Origin: Quisquiliibacterium transsilvanicum
Lineage (GTDB): Bacteria; Pseudomonadota; Gammaproteobacteria; Burkholderiales; Burkholderiaceae_E
Direction of reading: 5' to 3'
DNA: 64,000 nucleotides
Assembly (NCBI RefSeq): GCF_014202215.1
Contig: NZ_JACHGB010000006.1
Coordinates: 62,001 to 126,000, forward strand
Under the pieces are notes generated by a model. It saw only the letters and a program-made list of their open reading frames with translations. It was not told where the DNA came from and ran no database searches. The translations under genes and the position numbers were made by a program. This document shows, in pieces, positions 1 to 7,510 of this stretch (its first letter is position 1; each line of letters begins with the position of its first letter).

Positions 1-1
1 C

Positions 2-1522
2 AAGCGCGCCCAGCGCGAGATCCTCGAGGCGATGAACCTGCTCGCGGTGCGGCTGCAGACGCTGGCCAACGAGCCGGAGATCATCCGCCTGCACGTCGAC
101 GAGCACAGCGACCCCACGGTGTTCGAGGCGCTGGCAACGCTGACGCGCGGTTTCGGGCGCGGCCTGTCGGGCTCGCCCGAGGCCTCGGAGTCGCGCCGGG
201 CGGTGCTCCAGGATGCGATCGCAGAATGCGATCGCGAGCTCGCCAGGTGGCGCCGGCTGATGCAGGTGCATGGCACCACCTCCGAACTTTGACAGCAGCT
301 GCTGGGCGCCGGACAGATGCTCGCGCGGTTGCGCATCCTGGCGCAGCTGGTCGCGCCGCGCAACGCCGAGGAGCGCTTCCGTCGCGGGCTTCGGCTGTTC
401 CAGAAGCTGGTCGAGGAGCAGAACCTCGAGACCAGCCTGCGCCACCTCTGGCGCAGAAGCACCAACCTGCTGGCGCTGCAGATCACAGAGCAGGCTGGCA
501 GGGCCGGCGAACACTACGTGGCCGACACCCGGCCGGAGTGGCTCTCGATGTTCCGGGCCGCCTTCGGCGCCGGCCTGATCGTGGGCCTGATGGCGCTGAT
601 GAAGCTCGGCATCACCTCGCTGGACCTGCCGCCGCTCTGGCACGCGCTGGCGGTTTCGCTCAACTACGCGGCCGGCTTCGTCGTCATCCACCTGCTCCAC
701 TTCACGGTCGCAACCAAGCAGCCGGCGATGACCGCGGCCCTGATCGCCTCGACGCTGCGCGCCGACCGCCACGGGCGCCGTTCCCTCTCCAGGCTCGCCA
801 ATCTGATCGTCGCGATCTTCCGCACGCAGATGGTGGCGATCGCGGGCAACGTGCTGGCCGCCTTCCCCACCGCGGTGGGGCTCTTCCTGGCGGTGACCTG
901 GCTCGCCGGGCCCGACTGGATCTCCGCGGGGAAGGCTGCGAAGCTGCTGCACGAGCAGCATCCCTTTGCCAGCCTCGCGCTGGTGCACGCCGCGATCGCA
1001 GGCGTCTGCCTCTACCTGGCGGGGGTGGTCGCCGGCTACTACGACAACCTGGGCGCGCTGACCCGCATGCCGGAGCGCATCCGGCGCGCGCCCTGGCTCG
1101 GCTGGCTGGCGCCCGCCACCCGCGACCGGCTCGCCGCCTACGTCGAGCGCAACCTCGGCGCGCTTGCCGGCAACGTCGTGTTCGGCTTCCTGCTGGGGAT
1201 GACAGGCTTCGTCGGGCTGCTGCTGGGCGCACCGCTGGACATCCGCCACGTCACCTTCTCCGCCGCCAACCTCGCCTTCGGAGCCGCGGCGACCGGATGG
1301 ACGCTGCCGTGGCACGAGCTCGCGCTGCTGTGCGTCGGCGTCTTCGCGGTCGGACTGGTCAACCTTGGGGTGAGCTTCACCCTCGCGCTCGGCACCGCAC
1401 TGCGCGCCAACGGAGTCCGCCTGACCGAGCAGCGCCGCCTCTGGGAGCTGCTCAAGCGGCGCTTCCTGCGCTCGCCCACCTCCTTCTTCTGGCCTCCGGC
1501 GCCGCGCGCGCCGCGCAGCTGA
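2..1522 (+). pseudogene. Gcr-type 'site-specific recombinase' membrane protein, interrupted by in-frame TGA and cut at its 5' end
   Basis: The frame is open from the window edge, hits TGA at 290-292 and continues in the same frame to 1522. The part after the stop resumes at once with family-like sequence (QQLLGAGQ..., later LRHLWRRSTNLLALQITEQ). I recognise this as the large protein family annotated in Betaproteobacteria as Gcr/site-specific recombinase. Despite that name it looks like a membrane protein: the later part has about five hydrophobic segments (for example around 545-620, 830-900, 985-1050, 1190-1240 and 1330-1390). No resolvase or tyrosine-recombinase catalytic motif is visible, so recombination is not supported. 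The gene could be a nonsense mutant, a sequencing error, or two separate products, with a restart at ATG 317. No other frame damage is seen. Function unknown. Confidence 0.7.
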
Positions 1523-1545
1523 GCCAGCGCTCGCAGGCGACTCGG

Positions 1546-1551
1546 TAGAAT
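1546..1551 (+). promoter_or_regulatory. Candidate -10 box (TAGAAT) of a leaderless ubiX transcript
   Basis: TAGAAT matches the sigma-70 -10 consensus in 5 of 6 positions. Its last base lies seven bases before the A of the ubiX ATG, so transcription would start at or next to the start codon. No Shine-Dalgarno sequence is visible before that ATG and no convincing -35 was found. Inference from spacing only. Confidence 0.4.
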
Positions 1552-1557
1552 GCCGGC

Positions 1558-2166
1558 ATGTCCGCCAAGCGTCTGATCGTCGCAATCACCGGGGCCTCCG
1601 GCGCCGTCCACGGCGTGCGCCTGCTCGAAGCCCTGCGGGAGATCGGCGGCGTGGAGACGCACCTGGTGGTCACGCCCGCCGGCTGGCTCAACGCGGAGCA
1701 GGAACTGCAGCGCAGACGCCCTGAAATCGAGGCGCTGGCGGACGTCGTGCACGGCGTGCGGGAGGTCGGCGCCAGCATCGCGTCAGGCTCCTTCGCCACC
1801 GACGGCATGGTGGTGGCGCCCTGCTCCATGCGCACCCTGGCCGCGATCGCCCACGGGCTCTCGGACAACCTCGTGGCCCGCGCCGCCGACGTCACGCTGA
1901 AGGAGCGGCGCCGTCTCGTGCTGATGGTGCGCGAGACGCCGCTGAACCTCGCCCACCTGCGCAACATGGTCGCGGCCACCGAGATGGGCGCGATCGTCTA
2001 CCCACCCCTGCCGGCCTTCTACCAGCGCGCGCAGACCATCGCCGAGCAGGTCGACCACACCTGCGGCCGCGTGCTCGACCTGCTGGGCATCGCCCAGGGT
2101 CTGTCGCCGAGCTGGCAGGGCATTGCCGCACAACGCCATCCTGATCCTGGGAGTACCCACGCATGA
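1558..2166 (+). CDS. ubiX: Flavin prenyltransferase UbiX
   Basis: This 202-residue protein has the usual family length. It carries the N-terminal flavin-binding GASGA motif (residues 13-17) and the family block APCSMRTLAAIAHGLSDNL followed by RAADVTLKERR and RETPLN. UbiX attaches a dimethylallyl group to FMN to make prenyl-FMN, the cofactor of UbiD-type decarboxylases in ubiquinone synthesis and related pathways; it acts in the cytoplasm as a dodecamer in known members. The stop overlaps the ATG of the next gene (ATGA), so the stress-protein gene is probably co-transcribed. The start has no Shine-Dalgarno but sits seven bases after a TAGAAT box, so it may be leaderless. No ubiD is present here. 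Confidence 0.93.
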   Translation: MSAKRLIVAITGASGAVHGVRLLEALREIGGVETHLVVTPAGWLNAEQELQRRRPEIEALADVVHGVREVGASIASGSFATDGMVVAPCSMRTLAAIAHGLSDNLVARAADVTLKERRRLVLMVRETPLNLAHLRNMVAATEMGAIVYPPLPAFYQRAQTIAEQVDHTCGRVLDLLGIAQGLSPSWQGIAAQRHPDPGSTHA

Positions 2167-2588
2167 AGATCCTCCTCGCCACCGACGGCTCCAAGCACTC
2201 GATGCACGCCGTGAAGTTCGCGATCCGCCTGCTCGGCGAAACCACTGCGCCAGGCACCATCACGCTGATCAGCGTGCATGACGACACCGCGCTGCGCCAC
2301 GCGCAGCGCTTCGTGGGCAAGAAGGCGGTGGAGGAATACCTTCGCGACCTGAGCGACACGGACCTCGCCGAGGCGCGCAAGATCCTCGACAAGGCCGGGG
2401 TCAAGCACGACATGGTGATCCGCCACGGCCACATCGCCGCCGAGATCGCCGAGGCCGGCAGCAGCGGCAAGTTCGACATGATCGTGATGGGCTCCAAGGG
2501 CCGCTCGGGGCTCAAGGATCTGCTGGTGGGCTCGGTCGCGCAGCGCGTGGTGGAGCTGTCCAAGGTGCCGGTGCTGCTGGTGCGCTGA
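2163..2588 (+). CDS. Universal stress protein (UspA family), single domain
   Basis: This 141-residue protein is one Usp domain. It starts with the MKILLATDGS strand-loop and ends with the ATP-binding pattern G-2x-G-9x-G-S (GSKG...VGS, about residues 109-123), so it belongs to the ATP-binding type. These cytoplasmic proteins accumulate during growth arrest or energy stress; the precise partner cannot be read from sequence. The ATG overlaps the ubiX stop by four bases, indicating translational coupling. The functional link with flavin prenylation is unclear and may be just shared transcription. Confidence 0.92.
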   Translation: MKILLATDGSKHSMHAVKFAIRLLGETTAPGTITLISVHDDTALRHAQRFVGKKAVEEYLRDLSDTDLAEARKILDKAGVKHDMVIRHGHIAAEIAEAGSSGKFDMIVMGSKGRSGLKDLLVGSVAQRVVELSKVPVLLVR

Positions 2589-2667
2589 GCATCGCATTTG
2601 AGGACGCCGGCATGTCCGGCGCCCCTTGTTCCGCATCGCGGGCCGCCCCGGCCCGAAGGAGACTGCC

Positions 2668-3015
2668 ATGAGAATGCTGCTCGGCTGGGCGATCAATGCC
2701 CTCAGCCTCCTCGCCCTGCCCTACCTGCTGAGCGCGGTCCAGGTGCAGAGTTTCGGCACCGCGCTGGTCGTGGCGCTGGTGCTCGGGCTGCTGAACGTGC
2801 TGATCCGCCCCGTGCTGCTCGTGCTCACGCTGCCGATCAACATCCTGACGCTGGGGCTGTTCACCTTCGTGATCAACGGCCTGCTGTTCTGGGTCGTGTC
2901 GCGGCTGGTCGACGGCTTCTCGGTGGCCAGCTTCGGCTGGGCGATCATCGCGGCGATCGTCTACAGCCTGGTCAGCTGGGCGGTGAGCAGCCTGCTGATG
3001 GGTTCGCGGGACTGA
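2668..3015 (+). CDS. Small four-helix membrane protein, phage-holin-4-2-like family
   Basis: The ATG at 2668 is chosen because AAGGAGA lies at 2656-2662, five bases upstream; an in-frame ATG at 2626 lacks a ribosome site and would add a non-hydrophobic head. The 115-residue product is almost entirely hydrophobic, with four membrane segments (about residues 5-25, 28-50, 55-78 and 85-108) and short loops. This matches the widespread family named after phage holins (PF04020 type), whose chromosomal members are not part of prophages and have no proven role. No phage genes are nearby. Inner-membrane location is expected. Confidence 0.82.
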   Translation: MRMLLGWAINALSLLALPYLLSAVQVQSFGTALVVALVLGLLNVLIRPVLLVLTLPINILTLGLFTFVINGLLFWVVSRLVDGFSVASFGWAIIAAIVYSLVSWAVSSLLMGSRD

Positions 3016-3029
3016 TCCGGGAGACTCCG

Positions 3030-4172
3030 ATGAAGCCGATGCTGCTTGCCCTTGCACTTGCGCTGACCACGCCGCTCCCCGCCGGCGCCGCCGACCCGGC
3101 CCCGAAGGAATTCGCCTTCAGCGCAGACGTTCGGCTGGGGTACTTCGCCCGGGAGCGCGAAGACCGTGACGGTGCCCGCAGCGACAGCGACGACTGGCGC
3201 ATCCGCATCCGCCCCGGCGCCCTCTGGCAGATCACCCCGGAACTCAGCGCCAAGGCCCGCGTCGCGGGACGCTATTCGACCGACGACAGCAACCGCAACC
3301 ACTCCAGGTTCTTCACCTCGATCCCCGCGAGCGACGGCCTGCGCTTCGGCGACTCCACCTTCGACGAGTTCTACCTGCGCTACAAACCAGGCGACAGCTG
3401 GGACGTCAGGGTGGGCCGCATGCAGACCAGTTTCGAGCTGGAGGGCGTGGCGAAGAAATCGCTCAGCCGCAACGATTCGCCCAACACCGACATCACCTGG
3501 ACCGACGGCATTCACGTCCGCTATGCCGACGCGGCCGGCTGGAACTACCACGCCATCCTCCAGAGAAGCGAGGACGAGGGCCCCACCACCGTGCGGCGCA
3601 GCCCGCTGGCGTTCACCAGGTCGGCAAGCCACCTCACCTATTACGCCGGCATGGAGAAGAAGGATCCGAAGGGGCGCATCCTTCAGCTGGGCTGGGACCT
3701 CACCTACATCCCGGACGCGCTGCGCGTGGACGGCAGCGCCACCGGCCGGATCGACGACCATCTCGGCATCACCGGTCGACTGGCACTGCAATGGCCGATG
3801 GCCGGCAACATGCGCTTCGTCTGGGCAGGCGAAGCGGGCTTCGCGCCCGACACGCCGACCAAGGCTGCGTTGCGCCTGCCGGGTTCCGGCGATGCCAGCG
3901 GGCTTGCCTTCCAGACCTCGGTCAACCTGGTCGATTTCGCCCCGGGCCACAGCGTGGGCCTGGTCTACGGCCAGGCTGGCGGCGGCTGGCTACTCTCGCC
4001 CGACTTCGGCAACAATCAGGAACTGCTGGAGCTGCGCTACCAGTGGCGGCTGTCCGCAGCTCAGTCGATCGAGGCGCGCATTCGGACCCGGCGCGACCTG
4101 GAACAGCTGATGGACACGTCGCAACGGCGCGTGGACGATGACATCTACGTCCGGTACACGCATCGCTTCTGA
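3030..4172 (+). CDS. Outer-membrane beta-barrel, porin-like
   Basis: The start at 3030 gives a clear Sec signal peptide (positively charged head, LLALALALTTPLPAGAA, cleavage near residue 21) and follows a GGGAGA ribosome site. The mature part of about 360 residues alternates polar and hydrophobic residues, is rich in aromatic, Asp and Arg residues (segments such as DEFYLRYKPG and DVRVGRMQ) and ends with Phe in the sequence YVRYTHRF, the usual signal for BAM-dependent assembly. The RVGRMQTSFE segment resembles porins of the phosphate-selective or alginate-export type, but I cannot assign a substrate. It follows the holin-like gene by 14 bases, so the two may be co-transcribed. Confidence 0.8.
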   Translation: MKPMLLALALALTTPLPAGAADPAPKEFAFSADVRLGYFAREREDRDGARSDSDDWRIRIRPGALWQITPELSAKARVAGRYSTDDSNRNHSRFFTSIPASDGLRFGDSTFDEFYLRYKPGDSWDVRVGRMQTSFELEGVAKKSLSRNDSPNTDITWTDGIHVRYADAAGWNYHAILQRSEDEGPTTVRRSPLAFTRSASHLTYYAGMEKKDPKGRILQLGWDLTYIPDALRVDGSATGRIDDHLGITGRLALQWPMAGNMRFVWAGEAGFAPDTPTKAALRLPGSGDASGLAFQTSVNLVDFAPGHSVGLVYGQAGGGWLLSPDFGNNQELLELRYQWRLSAAQSIEARIRTRRDLEQLMDTSQRRVDDDIYVRYTHRF

Positions 4173-4192
4173 CCTTCCGATCAGCTGCCTGC

Positions 4193-4807
4193 ATGGCTTC
4201 CGATTCGCCTGACCGCATTCCGCTCTTCCCGCTGTCACGGGGCGTATTCCCAGACGGAATGCTGCAGCTCAACATCTTCGAGGTGCGCTACCTGGACCTG
4301 ATCCGGCGCTGCCACCGCGAAGGCACCCCATTCGGCGTGGCCTGGCTGGCCGAGGGCCGGGAGGTGCAGGTGCCCGGTGAGATCCCGCGGCTGCACCCCT
4401 GGGGCTGCCAGGTGCTGGTGCGCGAACTGGAGGCCTTGCAGCCGGCGCTCTTTCAGGTGCGCTGCCAGGGCACTACTCGCTTTGCGCTCGATGCGCACGA
4501 AGCCGGACCGCTCGGCGTATGGCAGGGGCGCGTGCGCCACTTCCCCGCTGACCCTGAGGTCCCGATCCCCGACGATCTGAAGCACCTGGCCGACCCGCTC
4601 GGCAGGCTGATCGCCGACGCCAGTTGGCGGGGGACCACGGACCGCCTCCCGCTCTACCAGCCCTTCCGGCTCGACGACTGCGGCTGGGTGGCCAACCGCC
4701 TGGCCGAGCTCATTCCGCTCGACGCCGAGGACGCCCAGCGCCTGCTGGGCGAGGGCGATCCGCTCGCGAGGTTGCGCCTGATTGCGGAGATGCTGGGCGA
4801 CCGATAG
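4193..4807 (+). CDS. Stand-alone LON substrate-binding-domain protein
   Basis: The 204-residue protein consists of the Lon N-terminal (PUA-like) domain: the start IPLFPLSRGVFPDGMLQLNIFEVRY is typical of the family (split here as IPLFPLSRGVFPDG and MLQLNIFEVRY). The AAA+ ATPase and Ser-Lys protease domains of Lon are absent, so no proteolysis is expected. Such proteins are common in Betaproteobacteria and are assumed to bind protein substrates, without proof. It lies 20 bases after the barrel gene on the same strand. An 8-bp inverted repeat follows the stop. Confidence 0.87.
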   Translation: MASDSPDRIPLFPLSRGVFPDGMLQLNIFEVRYLDLIRRCHREGTPFGVAWLAEGREVQVPGEIPRLHPWGCQVLVRELEALQPALFQVRCQGTTRFALDAHEAGPLGVWQGRVRHFPADPEVPIPDDLKHLADPLGRLIADASWRGTTDRLPLYQPFRLDDCGWVANRLAELIPLDAEDAQRLLGEGDPLARLRLIAEMLGDR

Positions 4808-4812
4808 CAGGC

Positions 4813-4838
4813 CGTTGAAGACGTGACTGCCTTCAACG
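4813..4838 (+). terminator. Stem-loop after the LON-domain gene
   Basis: CGTTGAAG at 4813-4820 and CTTCAACG at 4831-4838 form a perfect 8-bp inverted repeat with a 10-base loop, directly after the stop. There is no T-tract, so it may be a weak or Rho-assisted terminator or an mRNA-end stabiliser. The remaining sequence to 5019 holds no gene that I can support. Confidence 0.4.
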
Positions 4839-4932
4839 AATCGGATGCCCCCGGCGACAGCCATCTCGTGCGTCGAGGCGCCCGCCTTCCGCAATGTGCC
4901 AAACGCGCGGGAGAGCCTCTCAGGCAGCCGGA

Positions 4933-4938
4933 TATACT
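4933..4938 (+). promoter_or_regulatory. Candidate -10 box before the Bug-protein gene
   Basis: TATACT matches the sigma-70 -10 consensus in 5 of 6 positions and lies about 80 bases before the ATG at 5020. No good -35 hexamer is seen 16-18 bases upstream, so this is only a candidate. Confidence 0.3.
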
Positions 4939-5019
4939 CGCCCGACTTCCGCCGGCCACCATCGGCTGGCATGGCGGGAACGCCGCGCGCGGCGCCAACC
5001 CCCTACGGAGACATTCGCC

Positions 5020-6051
5020 ATGCCTGAGCACGATCACATCGACCAGCCGGGTCTCACGACCTCGGCGCAACCGGACTCCGCCCGCCGGCGTCAGCTGATC
5101 GGACTGGCGGCCGGCTCCGCGCTGCTGGCCGGCTCGCTGACGCGCCCGGCGCGCGCGCAGACCTATCCTGCGCGGCCGATCAGCCTGATCGTGCCGTTTG
5201 GCCCCGGCGCCTCCACCGACAACCAGTTCCGCGCGCTCGCGCAGCTCGCCTCGAAGGAACTCGGCCAGAACATCGTCGTCACCAACAAGCCCGGCGTCAA
5301 CGGCACGCTAGGGCCCTCGACGATGGCGCAGACCAGCCCGCCCGACGGCTATTCGCTGTCGGTGATCCCCTCGACGCTGTTCCGCATCCCGCACCTGCAG
5401 CGCGTCAGCTGGGACCCGTTGCGCGACTTCAGCTACGTGATCGGGCTCACCACCTACACCTTCGCCGTGGCGGTGCGCGCCGACGCCCCCTGGAAGACGC
5501 TGGCGGACCTGATCGCAGACGCCAAGGCGAACCCCGAAAAGATCACCTACGGCACCTCGGGCCGCGGGGGCACCGGCCACATCGCGATGGAACGCCTGAG
5601 CCGCCTGGCCGGCTTCAAGATGAACCTGGTGCCGTTCAAGGGAGCCTCGGAGTTCATGCCCGCGCTGGTCGGCGGCCACATCGACGTGGTGGCGGATGCC
5701 GGCTGGGGAACGCTCGCCTCGGCGGGCCGCGTGCGCCTGCTGACGGTGATGACGCCGCAGCGGCTACCCTCGTTCCCGGACGTGCCCACGCTGAAAGAGC
5801 AGGGCCACGACCTCACCGCGATGTCGATGCTGGGCATCGGCGGCCCGAAGGGCATGGATCCGGCGGTGGTGAAAGTCCTGCACGACGCCTTCCGCAAGGC
5901 TTCCAGGGATCCGGCGTTCCAGCGCGTGCTGTTCGCCGACAACCAGCCGGAGATCTACATGGACAGCGAGGCCTTCAGGAAATACGCGGCCGAGCAGTAC
6001 GAGATCGACCGCAAGGCGGTGCAGGAGCTGGGTCTGGGCCCGACCGGCTAG
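5020..6051 (+). CDS. Bug-family (tripartite tricarboxylate) solute-binding protein
   Basis: The ATG at 5020 follows ACGGAGAC at 5005-5012. The 343-residue product has a twin-arginine-like leader (RRRQLIGLAAGSALLAGS, cleavage near ARAQ) and then the Bug fold: YPARPISLIVPFGPGASTD at the mature N-terminus, the VTNKPGVNGTLG segment and the C-terminal PAVVKVLHDAFRKA region. Bug proteins are periplasmic binders of carboxylates, amino acids or related small acids and are greatly expanded in Burkholderiales; most are orphans without transporter genes nearby, as here. The ligand cannot be predicted. Three hairpins and a strong terminator follow the gene. Confidence 0.92.
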   Translation: MPEHDHIDQPGLTTSAQPDSARRRQLIGLAAGSALLAGSLTRPARAQTYPARPISLIVPFGPGASTDNQFRALAQLASKELGQNIVVTNKPGVNGTLGPSTMAQTSPPDGYSLSVIPSTLFRIPHLQRVSWDPLRDFSYVIGLTTYTFAVAVRADAPWKTLADLIADAKANPEKITYGTSGRGGTGHIAMERLSRLAGFKMNLVPFKGASEFMPALVGGHIDVVADAGWGTLASAGRVRLLTVMTPQRLPSFPDVPTLKEQGHDLTAMSMLGIGGPKGMDPAVVKVLHDAFRKASRDPAFQRVLFADNQPEIYMDSEAFRKYAAEQYEIDRKAVQELGLGPTG

Positions 6052-6053
6052 GG

Positions 6054-6099
6054 CCTCGCCCACACGGCGAGGGCCGCCGACCGGCCTGCAGGCCGGTCG
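6054..6099. repeat. Two hairpins after the Bug-protein gene, one a perfect 22-bp palindrome
   Basis: CCTCGCC at 6054-6060 pairs with GGCGAGG at 6066-6072. Immediately after it, positions 6078-6099 form a perfect 22-bp palindrome with 11-base half-sites centred on TGCA. A terminator hairpin follows about 50 bases later. Such stems could protect the mRNA end; the 22-bp palindrome could also bind a dimeric protein. Confidence 0.5.
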
Positions 6100-6145
6100 C
6101 TTCGAGCCCCCCGCGCACAGCGCGCAGGCGCTAGCCGTCGCCAAG

Positions 6146-6172
6146 AAAAAAGCCCGCTCGCGCGGGCTTTTC
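6146..6172. terminator. Rho-independent terminator, usable from both sides
   Basis: AAAAGCCCGC and GCGGGCTTTT form a GC-rich stem around a short TCGC-type loop, with A-runs on the left and T-runs on the right. It can end the Bug-gene transcript from the left and the tRNA-Thr transcript from the right. Confidence 0.85.
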
Positions 6173-6175
6173 CCT

Positions 6176-6251
6176 TGGTGCCGGCTGAGGGGCTCGAACC
6201 CCCGACCTTCGGTTTACAAAACCGCTGCTCTACCAGCTGAGCTAAGCCGGC
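6176..6251 (-). tRNA. tRNA-Thr (anticodon UGU)
   Basis: Read on the minus strand, a 76-base cloverleaf starts with GCCGGCT and ends with AGCCGGC-A-CCA, CCA being encoded. The D-arm GCTCAGCTGGTAGAGC, the anticodon loop TTTGTAA (anticodon TGT at positions 34-36) and the T-loop TTCGAGC are all in place. One G-A mismatch is seen at the top of the anticodon stem. It lies between the sspB stop and the shared terminator. Confidence 0.95.
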
Positions 6252-6260
6252 AATCCTGAA

Positions 6261-6797
6261 CTACTTTACGCGGGTGAGCCTGGGGCGCTGACCAGGCGGC
6301 GATGGCGGGGGCTCCGAGGGCCCGGGCGCGGCCTCCGTGCCGGCGTCGGCAGCGGCGGGCGGCTCGGGCGCTCGCGGAGCGCCAACCAGTACCGGCCCCC
6401 GACCGAGCGCGGGACGCGCGGCCGCGGGCTCAGGCGAATCCGGCGCCGGCGACACGACGGCCCCGTCACCCTCGTCGGCGATCTCCAACTGCACCTCGAA
6501 TGCCATGCCCTGGCCGGTCTCGGCGGCATAGACCGCGGAGACGTTCTCGACCGGTATCGAGATCTGGCGCGCAACGCGATTGAAGCGCGCCTCGAATTCG
6601 ATCAGGTCGTTGCCCATCCGCAAGCGGTTGCAGGCTTCGGACGACACGTTGAGCACGATCTCGCCGTCGCGCACGAACTCGAGCGGCACGATGGTGTTCT
6701 GGTCCACCGTCACCGCGATGTAGGGCCGGTAGCCGTTGTCGACGCACCACTCGTGGATCGCACGAATCAGGTAGGGCTTGGTGGAAGTCTCGGACAT
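6261..6797 (-). CDS. sspB: ClpXP specificity-enhancing adaptor SspB
   Basis: The 178-residue protein has the SspB core in residues 1-115 (KPYLIRAIHEWCVDNG, TIVPLEFV, GEIVLNVS, FEARFNRVARQISIPVENVSAVYA split over that range). A Pro/Ala/Gly-rich linker follows, and the tail RPRLTRVK is the short motif by which SspB docks on the ClpX N-domain. SspB binds ssrA-tagged proteins from stalled ribosomes and hands them to ClpXP in the cytoplasm. It follows sspA with a five-base gap, the same order as in many Gram-negatives. Length is close to that of other proteobacterial SspB proteins. Confidence 0.95.
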   Translation of the reverse strand: MSETSTKPYLIRAIHEWCVDNGYRPYIAVTVDQNTIVPLEFVRDGEIVLNVSSEACNRLRMGNDLIEFEARFNRVARQISIPVENVSAVYAAETGQGMAFEVQLEIADEGDGAVVSPAPDSPEPAAARPALGRGPVLVGAPRAPEPPAAADAGTEAAPGPSEPPPSPPGQRPRLTRVK

Positions 6798-6802
6798 GCG
6801 TG

Positions 6803-7417
6803 TCAGCGCCTCATCACCTTCTCGGACGGGGTGAGCGCCTCGATGTAGGCCGGCCGCGAGAAGATCCGCTCCGCGTAGCGCAGCAGCGGCGCGGCGGTCT
6901 TCGGCATCTCGATGCCATAGTGGTCCAGGCGCCAGAGCAGCGGCGCAATGGCCACGTCCAGCATCGAGAACTCCTCGCCCAGCATGTACTTGTTCTTCAG
7001 GAAGATCGGCGTGAGCTGCGTGAGACGGTCGCGGATCTGCTGGCGGGCACGGTCCATGTGCTTGGCGGCGTCCTTGTAGTGGTCGCGCCGCTCGAGCTGC
7101 TGCACATGCACGAACAGTTCACGTTCGAAGTTGAACAGGAACAGACGCGCACGCGCGCGCATCACCGGGTCGGCCGGCATCAGCTGCGGGTGCGGGAAGC
7201 GCTCGTCGATGTACTCGTTGATGATGTTCGACTCGTACAGGATCAGGTCGCGCTCGACCAGGATGGGCACCTGACCGTAGGGGTTCATGATCGAGATATC
7301 TTCGGGCTTGTTATAGAGATCGACGTCGCGGATCTCGAAGTCCATGCCCTTTTCAAACAGCACGAAGCGGCAACGCTGGCTGAACGGGCAGGTGGTGCCC
7401 GAGTACAAGACCATCAT
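6803..7417 (-). CDS. sspA: Stringent starvation protein A
   Basis: The start at 7417 (MMVLYSGTTCPFSQRC) is chosen over an in-frame ATG at 7483 because AAGGAG lies 10 bases upstream and the family starts here; the product then has 204 residues. It has a thioredoxin-like N-terminal domain and an all-helical glutathione-transferase C-terminal domain, but SspA proteins bind RNA polymerase with sigma-70 rather than acting as transferases, and promote starvation and acid tolerance. The NPYGQVPILVERDLILYESNIINEY block is typical (shown in part: NPYGQVPILV). It is encoded just downstream of the bc1 operon but separated from it by a terminator. Confidence 0.95.
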   Translation of the reverse strand: MMVLYSGTTCPFSQRCRFVLFEKGMDFEIRDVDLYNKPEDISIMNPYGQVPILVERDLILYESNIINEYIDERFPHPQLMPADPVMRARARLFLFNFERELFVHVQQLERRDHYKDAAKHMDRARQQIRDRLTQLTPIFLKNKYMLGEEFSMLDVAIAPLLWRLDHYGIEMPKTAAPLLRYAERIFSRPAYIEALTPSEKVMRR

Positions 7418-7448
7418 GGCGAGCGGCTCCTTAAGGCGAATGTCGTGC

Positions 7449-7486
7449 AAAAAAAAGCAGGGTGAGCCCGGCTTCCGGCTCACCCC
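7449..7486 (-). terminator. Rho-independent terminator of the petABC operon
   Basis: On the minus strand GGGTGAGCC and GGCTCACCC (9 bp) enclose a short loop and are followed after a few bases by eight T residues. It lies between the petC stop and sspA, ending the cytochrome bc1 transcript. Confidence 0.85.
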
Positions 7487-7510
7487 GTCGGGCGGGCGGC
7501 AGGCGCCTGC

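Noticed and set aside
290-292. Selenocysteine at the in-frame TGA of the Gcr-type gene
   Set aside because: No convincing SECIS hairpin was seen right after the codon and the family is not a redox enzyme with a Cys expected there.
2-1522. Mobile element because of the recombinase name
   Set aside because: The protein looks like a multi-helix membrane protein without recombinase catalytic motifs; no terminal repeats.
2668-3015. Prophage remnant suggested by the holin-like protein
   Set aside because: No other phage gene nearby; the family is widespread on chromosomes under this misleading name.
4808-5019. A minus-strand gene remnant before the Bug gene
   Set aside because: The frame stays open for chance reasons into the LON-domain gene and I could not match the peptide to any family.
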